A stretch of 64,000 bases of DNA from Sepioteuthis lessoniana (GCA_963585895.1 OY757913.1:99741638-99805637); one strand, 5' to 3'; counted from the stretch's first letter, positions 32,826-43,696 are shown. Notes: generated by a model from the sequence alone, not told the origin. Translations and numbers: made by a program.

Positions 32826-33505
32826 AAAGTAATGTTGTTGTCAACGTCTTTTTCTCAAGAGTTGGTTGAGCAAGGAAAGAAACTCGTTGATAGGCTAAAG
32901 GTATCTGTTCTACTTTTTGACCTGATAACATGAAAGATATTGAAAGATAACTACTAAAAGTTTTTCTCTGAATTCTCGCAAGTCATTGTATTACTTCTCA
33001 AGCTCTTAGCATTTTAATTTTTTTCATAATTAGCAGTGTTACCTGCTGTTGCTCGGGACAAGTGACAAAATGTACCTATTTTAGCAAGGTTCTGTGAATA
33101 TAGAAATATGAAAATGATATAAATACACCAAAAAAATGTTTTAAACATGATGAAAAATTCTGGGGGTTTTTTCGCGGGGGGGGGGGTGCTCTCTTTCTTT
33201 TGTCATTATCCTTTTTCACTACTTATTTGTGAACATCCAACTTATAGTTGTCCATGGAAAAAGCATGGAACTGACCTCATCTATCTGACATCTGAACATT
33301 TATGAAATAAAAAAATATTTTATACTTTATATCAAAACTTTTATCTAATTCCATTTAATCAGAAAATCCCATTTGAATTATGCCAGGCTACTGAATTAGG
33401 GATCTACTTGTACATGTAATTTCCTTACTTCTTACCAATAGACTACTAAACTAATGGGATAATCATGATGAAACTAGGCATGTAAACTCCCTTTACCTCA
33501 AGGAG
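32826..33505. other. No feature recognised; G run
   Basis: A run of about 12 G lies near 33176-33187. No repeat family or coding similarity. Confidence 0.4.
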
Positions 33506-33573
33506 TGTTTTGGTTGGTTGGGTTTTATGGTATATCAACCTTTGTAGGTTATTTTATGCTAAATTCTGTTTAT

Positions 33574-33740
33574 ACATCATCATCATCAAGTCACGCTGTC
33601 AGTATGGATTTCCCTGCCGCTCACTCACCATCCTTCTCAGCAGGCCCTCCAAACTATATCCACTGGTGTGTCGATCTGTAGGAGTTCATAGAAGAACATC
33701 ACTATGAGTTCATGCTTCTCCAGCAGTGATTCACATGTCT
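33574..33740 (-). mobile_element. RTE-type LINE 3' fragment
   Basis: Starts with CATCATCATCATC, the reversed (TGA)n tail, then GTCACGCTGTCAGTATGG and CTCCAGCAGTGATTCACATG. Internal deletion in the middle. About 165 bp. Confidence 0.75.
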
Positions 33741-33767
33741 GTTATATATATATATATGATTATCGGG

Positions 33768-34020
33768 CCATTGGCCTAATAAGTAGTGTGTTCACCAATG
33801 GTCCAGGAGACTGGGGTCCAATCCCAAGTTGAGTCATACCAAAGACTCAAAAAATGGTACTTGATGCTGCCTTGCTTAATGTTCAGCATTATAAGGTATG
33901 TATCAAGGGTAAAGTAGAGCAATCCAGGGAATGGAGTAGTGCCCTCCCCTACACCTCAGTGTAGTAGCTATTGAAAAGGGAGCCTTTGGGTCACCCTCGA
34001 CTAAGGTCGCCAACTTTACT
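33768..34020 (+). repeat. SINE family G
   Basis: GGGCCATTGGCCTAATAAG, GGTCCAATCCCAAGT, body, CGCCAACTTTACTTTT end. Full length. Confidence 0.8.
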
Positions 34021-34195
34021 TTTTACTTTTTATATATATGATTTGTAAACAAATAGTTTATAGGTAACATCATTTTTAAACATTATTTGTTTGTGCTTCT
34101 GTGTATTATTTTTTATCTCAGGCAACAATTGCTTCTTCTGCTGGTATTATGTATTTCTTAAAATTTTTAACATTTCTGTTATATTCAAAACAATT

Positions 34196-34460
34196 ATGGT
34201 GGCAGTATACTAGTTATCATCATAGGAAATGGAATTGACAGTCCAAGTTCAAATCCTAGATGAGGCTGTTGATGTTTCACTTTGCTCTAATACCCTCGGA
34301 GAAGGCATGAATCCATCTGTTCTTTCCCCCAGCTATGAGTTCTTTAAATTTGGTTAGGCAACCAGACTAAGTGAAAGAAAACTCTGAATTCAAACCAGCT
34401 TTACTCTGTTTAGAGATTGACCTTGTGTCCCCTCTTGCCTGTAGTGGAGGGGTTGGGTAC
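34196..34460 (+). repeat. SINE family C
   Basis: TATACTAGTTATCATCATAGG, CAAGTTCAAATCCTAG, centre with ACCCTCGGAGAAGGCATGAA, C tail (AGACTAAGTGAAAGAAAACT, GATTGACCTTGTGTCC). Confidence 0.75.
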
Positions 34461-34631
34461 ATATATTAAAAATAATTATGAGTCCCTGAAAATTGATTCT
34501 GTTGGCAGGGCTTAGAATATGGAGGTTGTATCCTTTGCAGAGGTGTAAGACCCCACTCACCAAGTATCTTGCGTATGACATTAAACTGCATCAGATAGTG
34601 AAGCTTTAGTTCCTGATATCTGAGGGATGTG

Positions 34632-34757
34632 TTAATTTACTAAGCTTTTTGCTTAGATGTAGCACAAGGCCACATGAATGGGGCACCCAATGAGAATCGA
34701 ACTCACTCGTGTAGGTTTACTAGTCTACCTTGCTAACCATTACACCATCCGAGGTGC
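34632..34757 (-). repeat. SINE family E, 126 bp, with exact 20-bp target duplication
   Basis: Flanked by CCTGATATCTGAGGGATGTG at 34612-34631 and 34758-34777 with no mismatch. Minus-strand order: GGGCACCTCGGATGGTGTAA (head), TGGTTAGC, box B GAGTTCGATTCTCATTGGG, then CTTGTGCTACATCTAAGC and GCTTAGTAAATTAA at the 3' end. The exact flanks make this one of the youngest insertions in the window. Confidence 0.93.
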
Positions 34758-34853
34758 CCTGATATCTGAGGGATGTGGAGTGTCCCTTCATTGCATTTCT
34801 CCAAGGTCTTCTCTGATCAAGAGTGGTACTATCTATTAAGGTTCCATCTAAGG

Positions 34854-35278
34854 TTGCCCAGTTGGATGGGGCTGTAGAATACACCGACTGCTTCACTGCA
34901 GAGGGGTAAGATGTCTCCAACAAGTGTTTGGATATGACACTAAACAATCTGATAATGAGGTTCTAGTAATGCTGGAAGTTTGGAGAATGTGGAGTACCCC
35001 TTCATTTCTATCACTCCCTGGTCCACTCTGGCTCGGAGTGGTAGCACCTGATAGGGTCCTATCTATGGGTCAAATAGAACCCAACTGAACTTTTGCTAAA
35101 CTGAATTTCTTGAAATAGGACTGTTTTGATATTTAAACTGCATAGAACTGTTTTGACATTTAACTGTTTGTAAAGAAAAACTATTCTTATACTAAACTGA
35201 ATTGTTTAAGATTTAATTTGGCATTAATGACCTGAAAAGGGTTGATATGTCATAAAACCAACCAACCAACCAACCAAC
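34854..35278 (+). repeat. Family B, 425 bp reference copy with target duplication
   Basis: Flanked by CCATCTAAGG at 34844-34853 and 35279-35288, so its ends are fixed: starts TTGCCCAGTTGGATGGGG and ends in five AACC units. The duplication shows that B is a retroposed unit, not part of a larger element. Order: tRNA-like head, GAGGGGTAAGATG in box-B position, body, about two internal repeats, GGCATTAATGACCTG tail. Confidence 0.92.
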
Positions 35279-35383
35279 CCATCTAAGGATCAAATAGATC
35301 TGTTTAAAAATTATTTGTATTTGATAGAAATACTTGATATCATATGGCACATACATGCACATATATATATAATGAAGATATCA

Positions 35384-36330
35384 TCATCATCATCAAGTTA
35401 CGCTGACAGTATGGATTTTCCTCTCTCTCTCTCTCTCTCTCAATCTGTCCCTATCATCCATCACTCTTGTCAGGTCTTCTAGGTTGCATCCTGTGTCTGC
35501 ACAGAGCTGATGTAAGTCTTTGCTGGTTGACCAACACTGTCACATCCATCTGAAGTAGTTCTTAAGTGAACATCACTTATGAGTTCCTTCTTGCTTCTCC
35601 AGCAGTACCCCAGATGCCTTGTTTATCTTTCTTGAATGGTTTATGAGATGGAAGGCAGGTGGCCATACAGCTGGGGTGCTGCTTCTAGGATTTGTTCTAG
35701 ATAGCATGTAGCATTCTTGTCTAGTTCCCATCTAGGTTTTTCTCTCTGCATTTTGTTAGTGTCCATGTGGTGCATCCATATAGTAGTTTTGACACAGCCT
35801 CAGTTTGGAAGAAATCTCGTTTTATTTTATTGGATAGTTCAGATTTCCATATGATCAATAATCTTTCAGCAGTATTCCATGCCTTTGCTAAGTGTGTATT
35901 AATATCACTTTCAGTAGATGAGATGTTGCTGCCGAAGTATGTGAACTTGTCCACTGATTTTAGAGGTTTGCTACTTAGTGTAGAGATGGCTCCTTTTTGT
36001 TTAAAACACATGAACTCTGTTTTATTGGGAATGCTAATGCTTCCTGCTACCTGCTCTTGGCTATGCAGTTGGGATTCTACTTGGGCTGATGTATTTACAA
36101 GAAGTGCTAGGTCATCTGCGTAGTCTGTGTCTGTTATAGTTTTCGTGAAATATTGTTCGCTTCTTGCCTTTTTCAATGTGAAACCATTTTCTTTTGTTAA
36201 ATCTAAGAATATTCAAAGTACATAATATAGGCAGAGTATAAGCAAATATGGTGCTAATATTGCTCCTTGCAAAACTCCAGCAGCAATATTGAAGAAGTCT
36301 GTGTCTTATATAAAGAAATTGTTTGCTACA
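35384..36330 (-). mobile_element. RTE-type LINE fragment, RT C-terminal half
   Basis: Begins with a short CATCATCATCATC (reversed tail). Minus-strand frames include TITDTDYADDLALLVNTSAQ (YADD catalytic motif), KTEFMCFKQKGAISTL, FTYFGSNISSTESDI, WKSELSNKIKRDFFQ and LLYGCTTWTLTKCREK. Further downstream frames are shifted and a CT run (35422-35441) interrupts. Intermediate age. Confidence 0.8.
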
Positions 36331-37136
36331 ATACCAATATTTCTGTAGTATTTTTGTAAAATGTAAAAACGTGTGGTGGAGAGCAGTTGGAACTGACATT
36401 TCTTGAAAGTCATAGTGAGAGAGCTGGTGTGCTAAGCAATCATTTTGCAAACTGTCCATCTGCTGACCCATGTAGTAAAAACATATATGAGTTGGTATGA
36501 CCATTTACGTTTCACTTAACTCAGTCTATCTAACCACCTCACCCTAGTGTGATATACACCAAATCCAAAGGAAAAATGAGATACATAGCTACTGATATAT
36601 AGATAGGGAAATAGTACAAAGAATGTTGAACTTCTTAAATTAACTTTGAAAGCAGATATTTTTTGTTTTGTTTAGTTTCTTTGTCATTCAAAAAAAATGC
36701 CTCATCATTTTATTGGTTAGTTCTGGCCACTTACTTTTCTCACTGTATATTCTTTTTCTCCCAGCATTTTTCATCTCCCTACCTGCCTCCACCTTGTTAC
36801 CCATAGTTAACCTTAAAGACTTTAAATACTGCAATCTACCCTAGTGTAATTGAGTAATTTGTAATGACAGATCAGACAAATTTCAAGAATTGCTGGCCTT
36901 TTAATGCCAGCTAAAACAGCGAAAAGAAAGAGCTTTCATTATGATTAGGCAATGAATTACGTAAATCTTTAAAAGTCACAAAGGTTTTAACCATCCCAGG
37001 CCTCAAGTTGGGATTGGGCTAATCTTTTTTGCAATAAAAAAAGTGATAAAGACTAAAAACTCTGGACAGAGAGAGCTAAGTTATATCTTATATATAAGAA
37101 GAATAACGTTTTACAGGGAATCATAATTGGTTTTAT
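36331..37136. other. No feature recognised
   Basis: AT-rich. The minus-strand frame crossing 36112-36504 is only partly LINE-derived; the remainder has no similarity I recognise. Confidence 0.35.
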
Positions 37137-37407
37137 TGATGGATTGATTTTAACAGCATGTCAACCCACCAAGGGTTATTTTATGCCTAGACGTTCGGAA
37201 ATTCATATTCATTGTACATGAGTATTTACATTTTTTTGTGTAGTTTTTTAAAGAGTTTTTTTTGCACATTGTTGTATGATATCAATCATTACTATCTAAT
37301 ACAAATAGTTTACATATTTGTATCGTTGTAAGTATTCTAATCTAATACTAATGATTATCTTTCAAGTAATTCTTTCTTTTTAATGAAAATCATCTGTTTG
37401 CACACTG

Positions 37408-37899
37408 TGTTGTATAGCCATGACCACTATACATACACATATGCATGCAGAATCATATTCAACACAATAAAGACGAGCGGACACAGTTCTTTAGAAAAAT
37501 ATACATCTCACTTTCTTGAAAGGGTTGTGTGAGAGGGAGTTGGAGACCGAACAAAAATTGCAACATATTGACCCCCCAACTCTTCTGGCTATCACAGCCT
37601 TTCTTTCCCGTTCTCCTGGGCTGCTCAACTGGGGGCCTAGGGGCACAGCCTCTGCTGGAACATGGTACTCATTCCAGCATCTTCTCTTCAACTGACTTGA
37701 ACTTCCTGTCGCCGGGGTTATATAATAATTTGACACCCACCTACTTCCTGCGAGCGTCACAATTTCGCACTCAATTCAACCCCTTGACAGTCAAGGTCGC
37801 CTCTGATCTCCTGATATCTTCAACCGGATACACCTGTTATTTACACAGGTGCATTTCTTCTTTTGACAGCTTGGCTGGGTTGGCGGTCAATATGCAACA
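37408..37899 (-). mobile_element. Solo LTR fossil, 492 bp, same family as 21491-21925
   Basis: Starts TGTTGTATAGCC, ends TATGCAACA; 4-bp flanks ACTG and ATTG. Much richer in GC and CpG than the B element it sits in. On the minus strand a TATATAACCCC lies about 180 bp in. No internal coding region. Strand and superfamily tentative. Confidence 0.78.
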
Positions 37900-37937
37900 A
37901 TTGTTGTATGGTTTCAAGTAACTAATAATAATAATCC

Positions 37938-39665
37938 TTCATCATCATCATCATCATATCGTGCTGGCAGCACGGATATCCCTGACCCTCTCTCGCCACT
38001 CCTCCCTATCGTTCATCGCCCTAGGCAGGTCTTCAGGACAACAACCTGTATCCTCACATAGCTGCTGAATGTACGTTCGTGCTGGTCGTCCTGCTTTTGC
38101 GCGGCCATGTGTGGGGATCCATAAGAGTACATCTGTTATGAGTTCATCTCTGCTTCTCCAGCAATGTCCTGCATGTCTGGTTCGCCTAACTTGAATAGTT
38201 TTCGTGATAGGGGGCAGGTGGCCGTACAGTTGGTGTCTTGTGGGGTGTTGCTGCCAGGACTTGTTCAGGATTGCACGCAGCATTCTTGTGTAATTGCCAT
38301 CTAGTTTCTTCTCCAGCCGTTTTGTTAGCGTCCATGTAGTGCATCCATATAGCAGTATCGATGTGACCGCTGCCTGGAAGAAACTGCGTTTCATTTTATC
38401 GGTTAGGTCTGATTTCCATATAGTCGATAGCCTATTGATAGCTGTCCATGCTTTCGTTAACCTCGTTTCGATGTCCTTTTCGGTTGATTCGACGCTGCTT
38501 CCTAGGTACGTGAATTTGTCTACTAGTTTAAGTGGGGTTCCTTCTAGAGTGGAGATGTCCCCCGTTTGGTTATAGCACATATATTCCGTTTTGTGTGCAT
38601 TAACATGGAGGCCTATGCTTGCTGCTGCTCGTTCCAAACTATGCAGAAGTGTTTCGGCTTGGTCAGGTGTATTTGCCAGTATTGCTATGTCATCGGCGTA
38701 GTCGGCGTCGGTAATTGTTGTTGCGGGGTATCTTCTGCTTCTTTTCTTCGTCAGTTCGAAGCCATTCTCTTTGATTTTGTCAATCGATGTTCTAAGTACG
38801 TAGTCTAGACAAATGATAAAGAGATACGGAGCCAGCGTGTCCCCTTGTAGTACTCCTGCTACAATGTCGAAGTATTCTGTGTCTCCATCTGGTGATCGTA
38901 CTTTTACTTTAGTGTTTCTATAGAGAATCGTTATTGCCGCTACGGTTTCTTTAGGTATGCCGTACGCTAGTAGGATTTGTTCCATCTTTCCTCTGTGAAT
39001 GGAGTCGAAAGCCTTGGTAAAGTCGACAAATATTAATGTCGCTTGTAGGTTCTTTGCCCGTACACCTTCAAGGATTCTGCGGATGGTTAATATTTGTGAG
39101 GTCGTGGATCTATTTCTTCGGAAGCCATTTTGGTTTTTTCTAAGTATGTTGTCGATTTTGGGTTCTATTCGGTTTCGTAGTAGGGCATTGTAGATTTTGG
39201 CAGCTATGGATGTAAGTGTTATGCCTCGGTAGTTTTTGGCTAATCTGAGGTCCCCCTTTTTAGGGAAGGGGAGTATGCATCCCTTCGTCCATCTATCTAT
39301 CAGATTTTGATTGTATACTGCGTTGCAGTGTCGGAGCAGTATGTCGTCGAATTCTCTGGTCTTCCATACTTCCGGGGGAATTTCGTCCAGCCCTGCAGCT
39401 TTCCTATTTTTAATTTTTCTGAGAACCAAGTTGAGTTCTTCTTGTGTGAACGGTCCAAGTTTAATGTCTAATTGTTTGCTAATTATTCTGGTGATTGGTT
39501 CATGCGTTATTTTTGGTGGGTTTCCAAGTAAGTTTTCGAAGTGCTGTTTCCACAGTTTTATTCTTTCTTGTTGGTTTGCTGCTTTAAGTTTTGCTTTGGC
39601 TGTGTTCTTTCTTCTGCTCACTTCGTTTATTGTTTGCCAGGCAATTCTAGATTGTCTAATTATTG
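37938..39665 (-). mobile_element. RTE-type LINE, 5'-truncated, young
   Basis: Holds the last ~570 codons and the (TGA)n tail (37938-37957). The endonuclease domain and linker are missing; the break at about 39665 falls just before IRQSRIAWQTINEVSRRK. There is no separate 3' UTR: the stop codon is part of the tail repeat. Fragments of the same family lie at 10962, 22196, 24745, 33574, 35384, 51339 and 52632. Confidence 0.88.
37954..39621 (-). CDS. RTE-type LINE reverse transcriptase, open 555 codons, N-terminally truncated
   Basis: Reverse transcriptase domain of a non-LTR retrotransposon, which in the intact family copies the element's RNA into DNA at the target site. Visible landmarks: AGLDEIPPEVW near residue 75; NYRGITLTSIAAKIYNALL near 130; motif A FVDFTKAFDSIH near 200; motif B GVLQGDTLAPYLFIICLDY near 260; catalytic YADD in TITDADYADDIAIL near 310; then YGCTTWTLTKRLEKKLDGNY, the RTE-type post-RT region, and RRTRHAGHCWRS, GRPARTYIQQLCEDTG. 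The frame has no stop, and in-frame sequence continues upstream without a proper start, so 39621 (GTG) is only a nominal start. The N-terminal endonuclease is absent, so this copy cannot move by itself. Assignment to RTE rests on motif pattern and the (TGA)n tail. Confidence 0.88.
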   Translation of the reverse strand: MSRRKNTAKAKLKAANQQERIKLWKQHFENLLGNPPKITHEPITRIISKQLDIKLGPFTQEELNLVLRKIKNRKAAGLDEIPPEVWKTREFDDILLRHCNAVYNQNLIDRWTKGCILPFPKKGDLRLAKNYRGITLTSIAAKIYNALLRNRIEPKIDNILRKNQNGFRRNRSTTSQILTIRRILEGVRAKNLQATLIFVDFTKAFDSIHRGKMEQILLAYGIPKETVAAITILYRNTKVKVRSPDGDTEYFDIVAGVLQGDTLAPYLFIICLDYVLRTSIDKIKENGFELTKKRSRRYPATTITDADYADDIAILANTPDQAETLLHSLERAAASIGLHVNAHKTEYMCYNQTGDISTLEGTPLKLVDKFTYLGSSVESTEKDIETRLTKAWTAINRLSTIWKSDLTDKMKRSFFQAAVTSILLYGCTTWTLTKRLEKKLDGNYTRMLRAILNKSWQQHPTRHQLYGHLPPITKTIQVRRTRHAGHCWRSRDELITDVLLWIPTHGRAKAGRPARTYIQQLCEDTGCCPEDLPRAMNDREEWRERVRDIRAASTI

Positions 39666-39935
39666 CTGCAAATAACTATTTTTAATACAAATAATTTACA
39701 CTTATATAATATCAAGTGTTCCTATCAAATACAAATCCTTTTTAAACTAATCTTTTTGAACCATAGATGGGACTTTAACAGATACCGCTAATCTGGATCA
39801 GAATGGACCTCGGAGTAATAGCAATGAAGGGTACTCCACCCTCTTTAGGTTTCCAGAACTGTAGCCTCACTATCAGACACAGTTTATCCTTCTGCAGGGG
39901 ATATACTTTGAGTATTTTGAGCCCTGCCTTCAAAA

Positions 39936-40950
39936 TGGCTACTAAAATGAGGAAATTAGTCCCAATTCATCAAAATGCAATGATTAAATAGATCGAATAT
40001 TTATTCAGCTAATAATGTGTTGAGTTACAGACTTAGTAATTCACCCACATGTACTCTCCACCCAGAAAATGTCATTTGTTAACTAATGACTAATTTTGAA
40101 GCTATTCTAACTAACCTATCAAATTCAATAATCCAGTCGGCAAATGTCTTCTTGTGAAAAAAATTTAAAATCAGCAATTCTCTGAACAATATTGGTTAAA
40201 ATACTAGTGAATTTTCTTATATTGTCAGTGTGCAAGACTCAGACAAGACAGCCATCTTTAAGATGTTACTGTTTATAACTTTTTTTTTTCTTTTCTTTTC
40301 TTAACATTCAATGTGGAAGCTTCCACTAATTAACATTCTACATTTTGATGTGAGCAACTCTCATTTCTTTCTTCAAAGAGTCTGGCCAGGGAGATGATGA
40401 GGAATGTGTCTGATTAATTGCAATTCCAAGTTTTGGATTATTAGGTCTAGAACCATGAGAAATTAGCCAATTTCTAATCAAATCTTTTAATGAGGATGTA
40501 TAAAAAAATTATGTTAAACCTTTTAATGCTACAGACAGATATACATCTTCCCCCAGGAAATGCAATTTGTATACTAATGACTGATTTTGCAGATATTGTA
40601 ATTAAGCTCTTAAATTCAATGGTCTTGTCTGCTAATCATTTACGCTGACCTTTTTTTAAAAATTTAGCAGGGAAAGAATAAAAGAGACAATTTTAAATTT
40701 ATTTTTCCATTTAATTTATAATACATTAAAAATAAATGCTTGCAAGGATTATTTTGGTGTGAACTCTTCTAACCAAAAGATTTGGACAGATGCCATTTTA
40801 AAAAAAAAATTTTTTTCTTTGTTTCTCAGAAAGAAATGTCATCTGAATACCCACTTCTGCAAAAAAAAAAAAAAAAGGAAAAACAAAAAAGAACAAGTTT
40901 ACCACTGAAAATTGTGGAAACATCTTTGATTTGAACATGCAAACAAAGTC
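39936..40950. other. No feature recognised
   Basis: AT-rich. Two segments (about 40040-40130 and 40545-40640) look alike (GGAAATGCAATTTGTATACT / GAAAATGTCATTTGTTAACT, then CTAATGACT and AATTCAATRRTC), suggesting an old local duplication. A-rich runs lie near 40800 and 40861-40876. Confidence 0.4.
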
Positions 40951-41275
40951 ATCAAAATCTGCATGGGTCAATATCAAGTATTTCAATCTAACACAAATAA
41001 CAATATGTTTCAAGTAATTATTCATATTTAATTATAGTCATTTGTTTGCACATAGTTATATGGTTTCAAGTAGTCATTGTCATCATCATCAGCAAAAACA
41101 ATCACCTTCATCCTCCTCCTCCTCCTCCTCCTCCTCCTCCTCCTCTTTAAGCAATTATAGCTTCAAGTAACTATTTAGTTATATGGCATTAAATATTCTT
41201 ATTGAATACAAATAATTTTGAAACAGATCTATTTGATCTATAAATTGGATTCTAACAGGTACTACCACTCATCAA
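40951..41275 (-). repeat. Family B internal units and start of body, with CTC microsatellite
   Basis: GTTTGCACATAGTTATATGG, TTTCAAGTAGT units, a (CTC)n run at about 41112-41145, then AACAGATCTATTTGATCTAT and GGTACTACCACTC. Confidence 0.65.
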
Positions 41276-41479
41276 CATCTCCATGAATAAGCACTTGTAG
41301 GTGTCATGGTTGCAGAAATTTTTTTATTTTATGGCCATGTCATTTCTATCCTGACAATCAACCCTCTTCTTTTTTCCTTGAAGCAGTCTTAGGAACTCCA
41401 GTACCTGGTTTGCAATTTAGTCTACCATCTCCTAGACTGGTGACCTACCAATACTTGAGATCCCAGTCTGTCCTACTTT

Positions 41480-42030
41480 TGGTTTGGTTTATTTGTTAAG
41501 TGGCATCTCAACTCCTTATGGGTCATTAAATGCTAAAATTGGATTCATAACTTCATTTTCAGTATTCCATTGCATTTTTTAAAATTTCACTTTTTTATTT
41601 GTGTACTCATTTGGTTCCTCACAGTTATATGGTTTCAAGTATTCCTAATGAATACAAATAACTTGCAACCAATTATACAGATTCAAGTAACTAATTGTAA
41701 TCATTTGTTAACAATTATAGCTTCAAGTAACTTAATACAAATAATTTGCATTCAGTTATATGATATCAAATATTCCAATCCCATAAAAATAATTTTCAAG
41801 CAGATCTGACCCATAGATGGGACCTCAACAGGTAGTGTGGCTCAGAGTTGACCTTGGGATAATAGCAAGGAAGGGGCACTCCAAACTTCCCAGATCTCCA
41901 GAACTGAAACCTCACCATCAAATACAGTTTGATGTCATACACATAATACCTTTTTTAATGCTGGCAGGGGAGGTCTTACCGTTCTGCAGAGGATACAGTC
42001 AATTTATTCTAAGCAAACAGAGCTGGTTGT
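41480..42030 (-). repeat. Family B repeat
   Basis: GGTTTGGTTTATTTGTTAAG, GTGGCATCTCAACTCC tail; several GGTTTCAAGTATTCC / CAGTTATATG units; body GACCCATAGATGGGACC, CTCCAGAACTGAAACCTCAC; head GTTCTGCAGAGGATACAG. Confidence 0.75.
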
Positions 42031-42107
42031 CCTACTATTTATGACTAAAAAGAAGAAGAGATAGATTCATGTCTTTCTCAAATGTATTAGTATTAAGTAA
42101 TTATGCA

Positions 42108-42245
42108 ACTACACTCGGTCAGAGTGGACTTGGGAGTATTGGCAATGAAAGGATTACTCCACACTCCTCAAGTGCCCCAGAACTGGAGCCCCATCAGATG
42201 CAATTTAGTGTCATACCCCGTACTACTTCACTTTCAGTTTGCCAG
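42108..42245 (-). repeat. Family B body fragment
   Basis: CGGTCAGAGTGGACTTGGGA, GTGCCCCAGAACTGGAGC, TTTAGTGTCATACCCCG. Head and internal units missing. Confidence 0.65.
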
Positions 42246-42639
42246 AAGATCACAAAGTCAGCACATAGGTCAGTATAGAGGGGATGGAACCAGACTTCAT
42301 GAAACTATAGATTCAGCCTGTCTGCTGGGTGTTGTGCTAGCTGATGACATAGTAATGGCATAGGGTGTGTTCTGTTGGAGTTTGCAAAGACCACTAGCGA
42401 AACTGGCATCTATCTTTATGTAAGTGGCATACACAGATCTTGTTGCTGACTATTTTCTATCCCAATTTGTTCCCCATGTTTGCCAGTGATGATGGTTTGT
42501 TAATCAACATAATTTAAACAGCCTTGACTAGAATTTGAATCCAGCTTTTTTTTTTTTTTTCCTTATTGACCATTATGTCCCACAATTGCTATTGATATAT
42601 CAATTCATACAACTAATATATTAAGGCCTGTTGAGTCAT

Positions 42640-43470
42640 CTGGGGCTGTACAATATGCTGATTGCATTTCTGCAGAGAGGTAAGACCTCCTCCAATGAGT
42701 GTCCTGATTATGACACTAAACTGTATCTGAGGGTGAGGCTTCAGTCTTGGAGCTGTGGGAAATGTTGAATAACTCTTCATTGGTATTACTACCACGTCCA
42801 CTCTGACCTGGAGTGGTTGTATAGTATGTCTCAAAATAGATACAACCCATTAATATGATAATGATTTATTACTGAGACGAGCACAATGGTGATTATTTGG
42901 AAAACATCCTATAAAAATGCATCCTTTGAACTAGAGACATTAAATCGGTGTGTTTTTTCAAATTCTTAATATATCGGCTTCCAGGACATGCAATTTTTTT
43001 AGTTTCTTGTCTCGGTAATAAACCATTATCATATTTATGGGTTGCATCCATTTTGAGACAGTTTTGATTTTGTCTCCAAATAAGTAGTGACACAAAATAT
43101 TTTTCTTCTTTTGTCCAAGGCATTCTGATTAAGGATTAATCGTTGTTTTAGTATACTATTTTCAAATCTGAAACAAAAAAGAACGCAACATTATTATTTG
43201 TGGAGTTATTAGCTGTCACATGGGTCTCATGTATATTGAGACACCCTATACCTGTTCGGGTCCCATCTATGGGTCAAGTAGAACTATTTAATCATTTTCT
43301 ATACTTGAAACTCTTTAACTGTGTGCAAACAAATGAGGTCTGGCTTGTTTAAAAATGTTACCTACAAACTCTTCACTTATAAATCATGTGGCTGTCTATA
43401 TGCATTAACAGGATTTGGTATTAAATAACCCACAAAGTTGCTATGCCATAAAACACAAGCAAACCAAATA
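42640..43470 (+). repeat. Family B repeat split by a mariner element
   Basis: 42640-42821 (head and body to GACCTGGAGTGGTTG) and 43249-43470 (GGTCCCATCTATGGGTCAAG, two internal units, tail GGTATTAAATAACCCACAA) join exactly when the mariner is removed. Confidence 0.82.
42822..43248 (-). mobile_element. Mariner-like element, 427 bp, internally deleted
   Basis: Flanked by TA. Ends TAGTATGTCTCAA and TTGAGACACCCTA are inverted repeats. On the minus strand it encodes MPWTKEEKYFVSLLI..., close to the MPWSKEEK...YL... N-terminal helix-turn-helix found at the start of a widespread mariner-type transposase family; the frame then departs and the catalytic DDE domain is absent. A second inverted pair lies inside (CATTAATATGATAATG near 42849 against CATTATCATATTTATGGG near 43023). 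Confidence 0.72.
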
Positions 43471-43696
43471 TACTATGCTTGTTATTATCAACCACAATAT
43501 ACTATTTTTTTGAGTTGTTCCCTTAAGTAATATTATTCTGAACTTAACTTTTTTATATTGCAATAATCAAATTACTTGTTATCCTATCATTTTTTTCTTC
43601 AACTCAAGTTTTCAACCTTTCTATGACCTTGCAACTCTACTTCCCTATGCTGAATTTTAATAGTATATCTTATTATCATAAGGAAAACAATACTTA

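Larger units (their letters stand above)
33507..34110 (-). repeat. Family B copy split by RTE and SINE-G
   Basis: Tail 33507-33573 (GGTTGGTTGGGTTTTATGG, ATATCAACCTTTGTAGG) and internal-unit part 34035-34110 (TATATGATTTGTAAACAAAT) flank two later insertions. Confidence 0.6.
34494..35360 (+). repeat. Older family B copy, host of two insertions
   Basis: Parts 34494-34631 (head), 34758-34853 (body) and 35289-35360 (internal units) join into one B copy when the SINE-E and the younger B element are removed. Confidence 0.8.
37137..39935 (-). repeat. Family B copy broken by an LTR and an RTE LINE
   Basis: Pieces 37137-37407 (tail and internal units), 37900-37937 (ATTGTTGTATGGTTTCAAG) and about 39666-39935 (internal units, then GAATGGACCTCGGAGTAATA, CTCACTATCAGAC, CTTCTGCAGGGGATA) add up to one reverse-oriented B element. 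Confidence 0.75.
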
